DNA from: Liolophura sinensis
Lineage: Eukaryota > Mollusca > Polyplacophora > Chitonida > Chitonidae
Assembly: GCF_032854445.1 (NCBI RefSeq)
Contig: NC_088295.1
Span: 45,435,385 to 45,499,384 of the forward strand
Reading direction: 5' to 3'
DNA: 64,000 nucleotides
In this document: one piece after another, positions 60,324 through 64,000 of the stretch
Layout: the number at the start of each line of letters is the position of its first letter
How positions within the stretch are numbered: the stretch's first letter is position 1
Program-made: the position numbers and the translations under genes
The notes under the pieces: model-generated
Databases searched by the model: none
Seen by the model: only the letters and a program-made list of their open reading frames with translations
What the model was told of the DNA's origin: nothing

Positions 60324-61691
60324 GTACAGTTATATCTCCATTTTGTGTTTGTTTTCATAATAGCACAATCAGTATATGTATGTGTTTAGAATTTATAAAA
60401 TGTACCACAAATTAAATGTAGTAGTTTAAAATTCTTATATGAAAGATACATGTAGTATGTTTCCCAAAGCTTTAAAAAAAAAAATAAACAAATATTTATA
60501 TGTATTCTGAAAATTAATAATGATTAATCTGTCGATAATTGGATACCCCCTGATCTTGCATTATTTCTAACAAAAATCATTTGGATCATTGATGAACTTT
60601 TGCAACACTTTGGCCTGATAATGCATTATACAGTGTGTTAAAGTATGAATTCATTGAGCTGGCTCTTCTTTCAATCATATCCAAACATACCTAAGCTCAA
60701 GAGTACATGCAGCTTTTTGATATGCTTTCCACCACAGCATTTGTGTATGGGAACTTAATAACAGATTGTTCAATAAAAACTTGCATGAAATGTGAAATTA
60801 GTATGGTCACAGCTTTCTTCATGTACTTAGGTTGTTTGCATCCTAATTTGCCCCTATTTTCTTTAATAACGAAGATACATTTACATTTAGCAAAGTTGAT
60901 TTGCTTTCAGTTATCACAGAGAATATTTTACAGTGTGTTGCAAAAGCAGAGATATTTAACTCAATTAAAGTGCAAAGGGAGATGTTGTATTTTGGTTATG
61001 TTGTGTACAAATCAGTTTTTTCAAGTAGACCTGATTTATGACATTTATGATGTTTGTCTAGGGCCTCGCAGCTAGACAAATGCATCAGATTTTGTTGGGG
61101 AAAAAACAGCCCAGTAGAGGAACCCCCTGGTTGTTGTCGTAATCTCTCATAAATGGATTAAATCAATGAAAGAGAGCCTCTCTTTTCATCAGACTAATGC
61201 AAAGCTGGAGGCCTACAATCGTGACCCTGCCTTTCGGTCCATGCCACTAACTCAGTTATTGACAAAATCCAACTTCAGTAGGGGGGAAATGGGGGCCAAT
61301 AAAATGTGACATGACGGCGGAAGCTTTGCCAGTGTTGTATAATGGAAGGGATATTGCTAGGTACTAACATGGCTACTGCCAGCAATTTACGACATGGCTA
61401 GTTCTTTCATTAACTTTGGGTACTGAATTGTTCATTGCAGATGGTGCTGCCCAATGTAAAAGCATTGTAAAATGCCATTTGTGGTTAAATGTTGGTGCAG
61501 GGAAACTTGGCAAATGTTCTGTGTCATTTCACTTTTGTCTTCATGTATTATAGCCTGATGGCCACTTATTGGAAGGTTTATGGATTTTTTTGCAGTCTTC
61601 TTTGCCACAAAACATAAAAGTGTCGCAATTAGCTCAATTCATGTCACTCGTTGCTAAAGAAGGAATGAACTTTTTATTTTTTAATTTTCAG
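60324..61691 (+). other. Intron 2 (1,368 bp)
   Basis: Runs from GTACAG to a pyrimidine-rich ...TTTAATTTTCAG. Most is AT-rich. The stretch 61060-61400 is richer in GC and free of visible repeats, with motifs such as GGATTAAATCAATG and GACATGACGGCGG; it may be a conserved non-coding element. The open frame at 60707-61075 (122 codons) has no recognisable motif and no splice sites that would add it in frame, so I treat it as chance. Confidence 0.8.
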
Positions 61692-61793
61692 CCAAAATCT
61701 CTGTCAAGCCCAGTCCGAAATATTCACATGAGCCCCATATATGGAAGTCACACAGGAAAAGCCACACCCCCTCCCCTGCCAACATGTCCTCCG
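61692..61793 (+). CDS. SAMD5: SAMD5/SASH-family adaptor, exon 3 (last in window)
   Basis: Thirty-four codons, phase 0 at both ends, between ...TTTTCAG and CCG|GTAAGA. It encodes PKSLSSPVRNIHMSPIYGSH followed by TGKATPPPLPTCPP. The segment is low-complexity, with two SP sites (possible proline-directed phosphorylation) and a PPPLP run that could bind an SH3 or WW domain; these are motif-level inferences. The exon is the 3' part of a longer open frame that starts at 61569 in the intron, and an ATG there could in principle start an alternative transcript, but no promoter was seen. The coding sequence has no stop here and must continue beyond the window. If the protein is SASH-like, a second SAM domain would be expected downstream. 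Confidence 0.78.
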
Positions 61794-64000
61794 GTAAGAC
61801 CACAGTAAATTTACCTTTTCTTGGAGAAATTCTCCTTAAAGTATTGTCGTTGACACTGTGACAAGGTCTAGTGTTGACAGGAGTTATTCCCCCTTTCTGG
61901 TGACAAAAGTGAATGATGACAGCTGTCTGTTTAATCTGATGTAAACAATGTCATTCATGCTTTTCTGGCTGGAATGTTCACAATGAAGGCCTGCTGTACA
62001 TTTATTCTCAAACTGCCAGGATTTATGCCAATAGCGAAGGATATAAATAGTTATAAGTCTACTGGTTGTTATAGTACTATTTCATCACAAAATCCTGCAC
62101 TATGCTGAAAAAGTCAGCCTCATTCCTTAGGGAATTTTTAATGATGCATACGCTTGCTTACTTTATTTACCATATTTTGGAAATTTATTTGAAATTTATA
62201 TTTTATCTGTTATAATCAACTCATTCATGATTTTAAGAATTTTAGTCATAAAATGAATAGTGTGATATTTATGGAAGCATTAATTTAATAAGCATCAAGA
62301 TGTGACAAGTGATACTGACAGTCACTTCACTAGTATTGACTTTAATAAATGATAGATTGTTAGTTTCTAGCAAAAAGACCACTCCGACAGTTTTTGATCT
62401 CTATTTGCTTTAGAGTGTCTACATCAACTACAAATATTTACTGATGGGGAACCTGCATAGTTGTGATAGGTATCAACGAGGAATCATCATTATCTCTAAG
62501 AGGTGAATTGAGTGGCTGTGACGGTGCTGTTTGAGAAAGGAAATAGCTGTGATGATGCGTCCAGTTTTACCACTTAGGCTAATGGACGGTCAAGGCGGGA
62601 GGGCTGTGAAATGAAGCGGTCAGGAGCAGTGTTAACACAGATGTATAGTACTACTTAACAAGGCAGTGGTTAGAGGAGTGAAGACCAGAAGTTTGAGGCG
62701 AGATGTCTGTGTTACAGTTCTTTGGGCATTAAGACATATCCATCAAGGCATAGATTTAGCCAGATTTTGAAAGCAGATTGTCTCAGTCATTTTCAGTGTT
62801 TCTGATATTTCCCTATATCTCTCACCTGTTAAATGTCAAGCCACAAAACTTATTAAATGTAAAAATTAGAAGTATATAGAAAACCAGTGTTAGCATAGGT
62901 CATTGAAAGTCTGAATTTTATTGGTAATATTTGTGACTATTTGCCAAATACCACACTGCCATTTGCTGCTCTAGTTTAACTCTCTATGCTGTCGTGTTTA
63001 ATGAAAATGAAAAAAATAATGAAAATGATTTGTGAAGTCAGAAAATCTGAGAGTTTGAAACGTAATGTATATATTTTGAATACTAGGCACTGTCTCATCC
63101 TTGAGAAAATTATGCAAGTTGTAATGCAGGGCTATATTAATTATCTGTTTTGATATTTTTTGAGAAAAATGTGAAATACAAATGATGAAATTAAACTGAA
63201 GTGTTAAAATAAATTGAGACTTCATAAACGCCTATCCAACTTTCCTGCTGAGAGAATGTTATGTTTTCAGCTGTAAGAAATATGAATCAATGATGACTGG
63301 AATAAAGAAATCAGTGGATTAAGAAAATACAACTCAAGAAGTCAAAGATAAATTTCCTGAAAGTTAGGGGATCAAATTATAGATTAATTTCCTTGTTAAA
63401 ATAGAATTAATTTGAAACAAGATTACGAAAGTTTTTTTTTTTTATCAGAATTGTTACAGTTGACAAATGTGCCTCTCTAATTCAGGTTATTATTGTGTTA
63501 AAAAGTTGAGATTTCTGTTTTTACTTTGGCTATAACAGCATGAAAGAGAAAAAAAAATACCATCATTAAAAGTGTTATTGGCTTTCATTGGTAACATTTG
63601 TGGTTTGGGATTGCTATGCTTTCAAAAGGCCTGCTGCACAATCTGTCTTTTTCATGCTAAATTTCTTCCCGGCTTAAGATTTGCGTAGCAAAGTGGAGAT
63701 TAGTGTGTAAATATTTACATGGATTTATGGATGTGCGCAGCGTTTTGTGAGTCATATTGGGAGGATATAGTTGTAAGAATTATGGGATTGTATGAGAAGA
63801 GCCCTCGGGTGTAGGGGGATAGCTTTAGTACCATGACTGGCCTGACAAATAACCCCGCCGTGTAATTACATATTAGCTGGACATGCTCTCTCTATTAAGA
63901 TGAATGCTCATGGAGATGTTGACACCACTGGAGTGTTACTGCTCATCATGGTTCCTCCGACATGAGAGATTCAAACAAATTTCTTCGCCTCAAAACCTGC
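61794..64000 (+). other. Intron 3 (incomplete, runs off the window)
   Basis: Begins GTAAGA. AT-rich sequence with no SINE, tandem array or credible exon. Two quieter-looking stretches, 62430-62740 and 63640-63990, are richer in GC than their surroundings; the second is listed separately. Small open frames (for example 62998-63225, minus) are rich in Ile, Phe and Asn, as expected from AT-rich noise. Confidence 0.7.
63640..63990. promoter_or_regulatory. Candidate conserved non-coding block in intron 3
   Basis: A repeat-free block with AAGATTTGCGTAGCAAAG, GGATGTGCGCAGCG, AAATAACCCCGCCGTG followed by TAATTACATATTAGC, and CTCCGACATGAGAG. It is more GC-balanced than the AT-rich 62-63.6 kb stretch. 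Confidence 0.22.

Noticed and set aside
61569-61691. Possible upstream extension of exon 3, starting at an ATG
   Set aside because: The acceptor TTTTCAG at 61691 with its pyrimidine tract fits the exon 2 phase exactly; the extra 41 residues are Phe- and Leu-rich, as expected of translated intron.
1-64000. CRISPR array, prokaryotic operon or phage-type system
   Set aside because: No direct repeats with regular unique spacers and no bacterial gene spacing. The tandem arrays at 28.5 and 35.4 kb have no unique spacers, and the window is clearly intron-bearing animal DNA.

Overview
This is a stretch of animal nuclear DNA, most likely from a mollusc. It is AT-rich and intron-dominated. It carries several copies of a tRNA-derived SINE with the tail 'TATAAGTGAAATATTCTTGAGT...ACACCAATCAAATAAATAAA' (shortened here), and fragments of a second SINE whose 3' end is a run of TCACTCACTCACT. 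The palindrome TACATGTA also recurs. I associate these marks with bivalve and gastropod genomes, but that is recalled knowledge and not a search result. There are no operons, ribosome binding sites or other bacterial features.

I can support one protein-coding gene, on the + strand and running off the right edge. It belongs to the SAMD5/SASH family of SAM-domain adaptor proteins. Exon 1 (2743-3243) encodes an N-terminal SAM domain, a proline-rich linker and the start of a second conserved block (YPK...LLLRDKLLEDG...PY). Intron 1 is about 56.9 kb (3244-60185) and fills most of the window. Exon 2 (60186-60323) completes the conserved block. Exon 3 (61692-61793) encodes a short Ser/Pro-rich segment. 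All three splice junctions are phase 0, and exons 1-3 give 247 codons in one open frame. The likely promoter and 5' UTR, with upstream ORFs, lie in the CpG-richer stretch at about 2050-2742. No TATA box was seen.

Layout: 1-555 holds two SINEs arranged tail to tail, the second with a perfect 12-bp target-site duplication. 556-2050 is apparently empty flank. 2050-3243 is promoter, 5' UTR and exon 1. 3244-60185 is intron 1. It contains SINE fragments, a ~34-bp minisatellite (28.5-28.9 kb), a ~179-bp tandem array (35.4-36.1 kb), a 35-bp palindromic repeat (36.9 kb), and several microsatellites and homopolymer tracts. It also has a series of islands that are richer in GC and CpG and free of obvious repeats; I list these as candidate regulatory or conserved non-coding elements. 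60186-64000 holds exons 2 and 3 and introns 2 and 3.

The many short open frames in intron 1 are compatible with chance, and I did not call them as genes. I found no new enzyme cluster, defence system, CRISPR array or convincing nested gene. The most interesting points are the mixed SAMD5/SASH architecture of the gene, the very long first intron with regulatory-looking islands, and the two unnamed tandem-repeat arrays.
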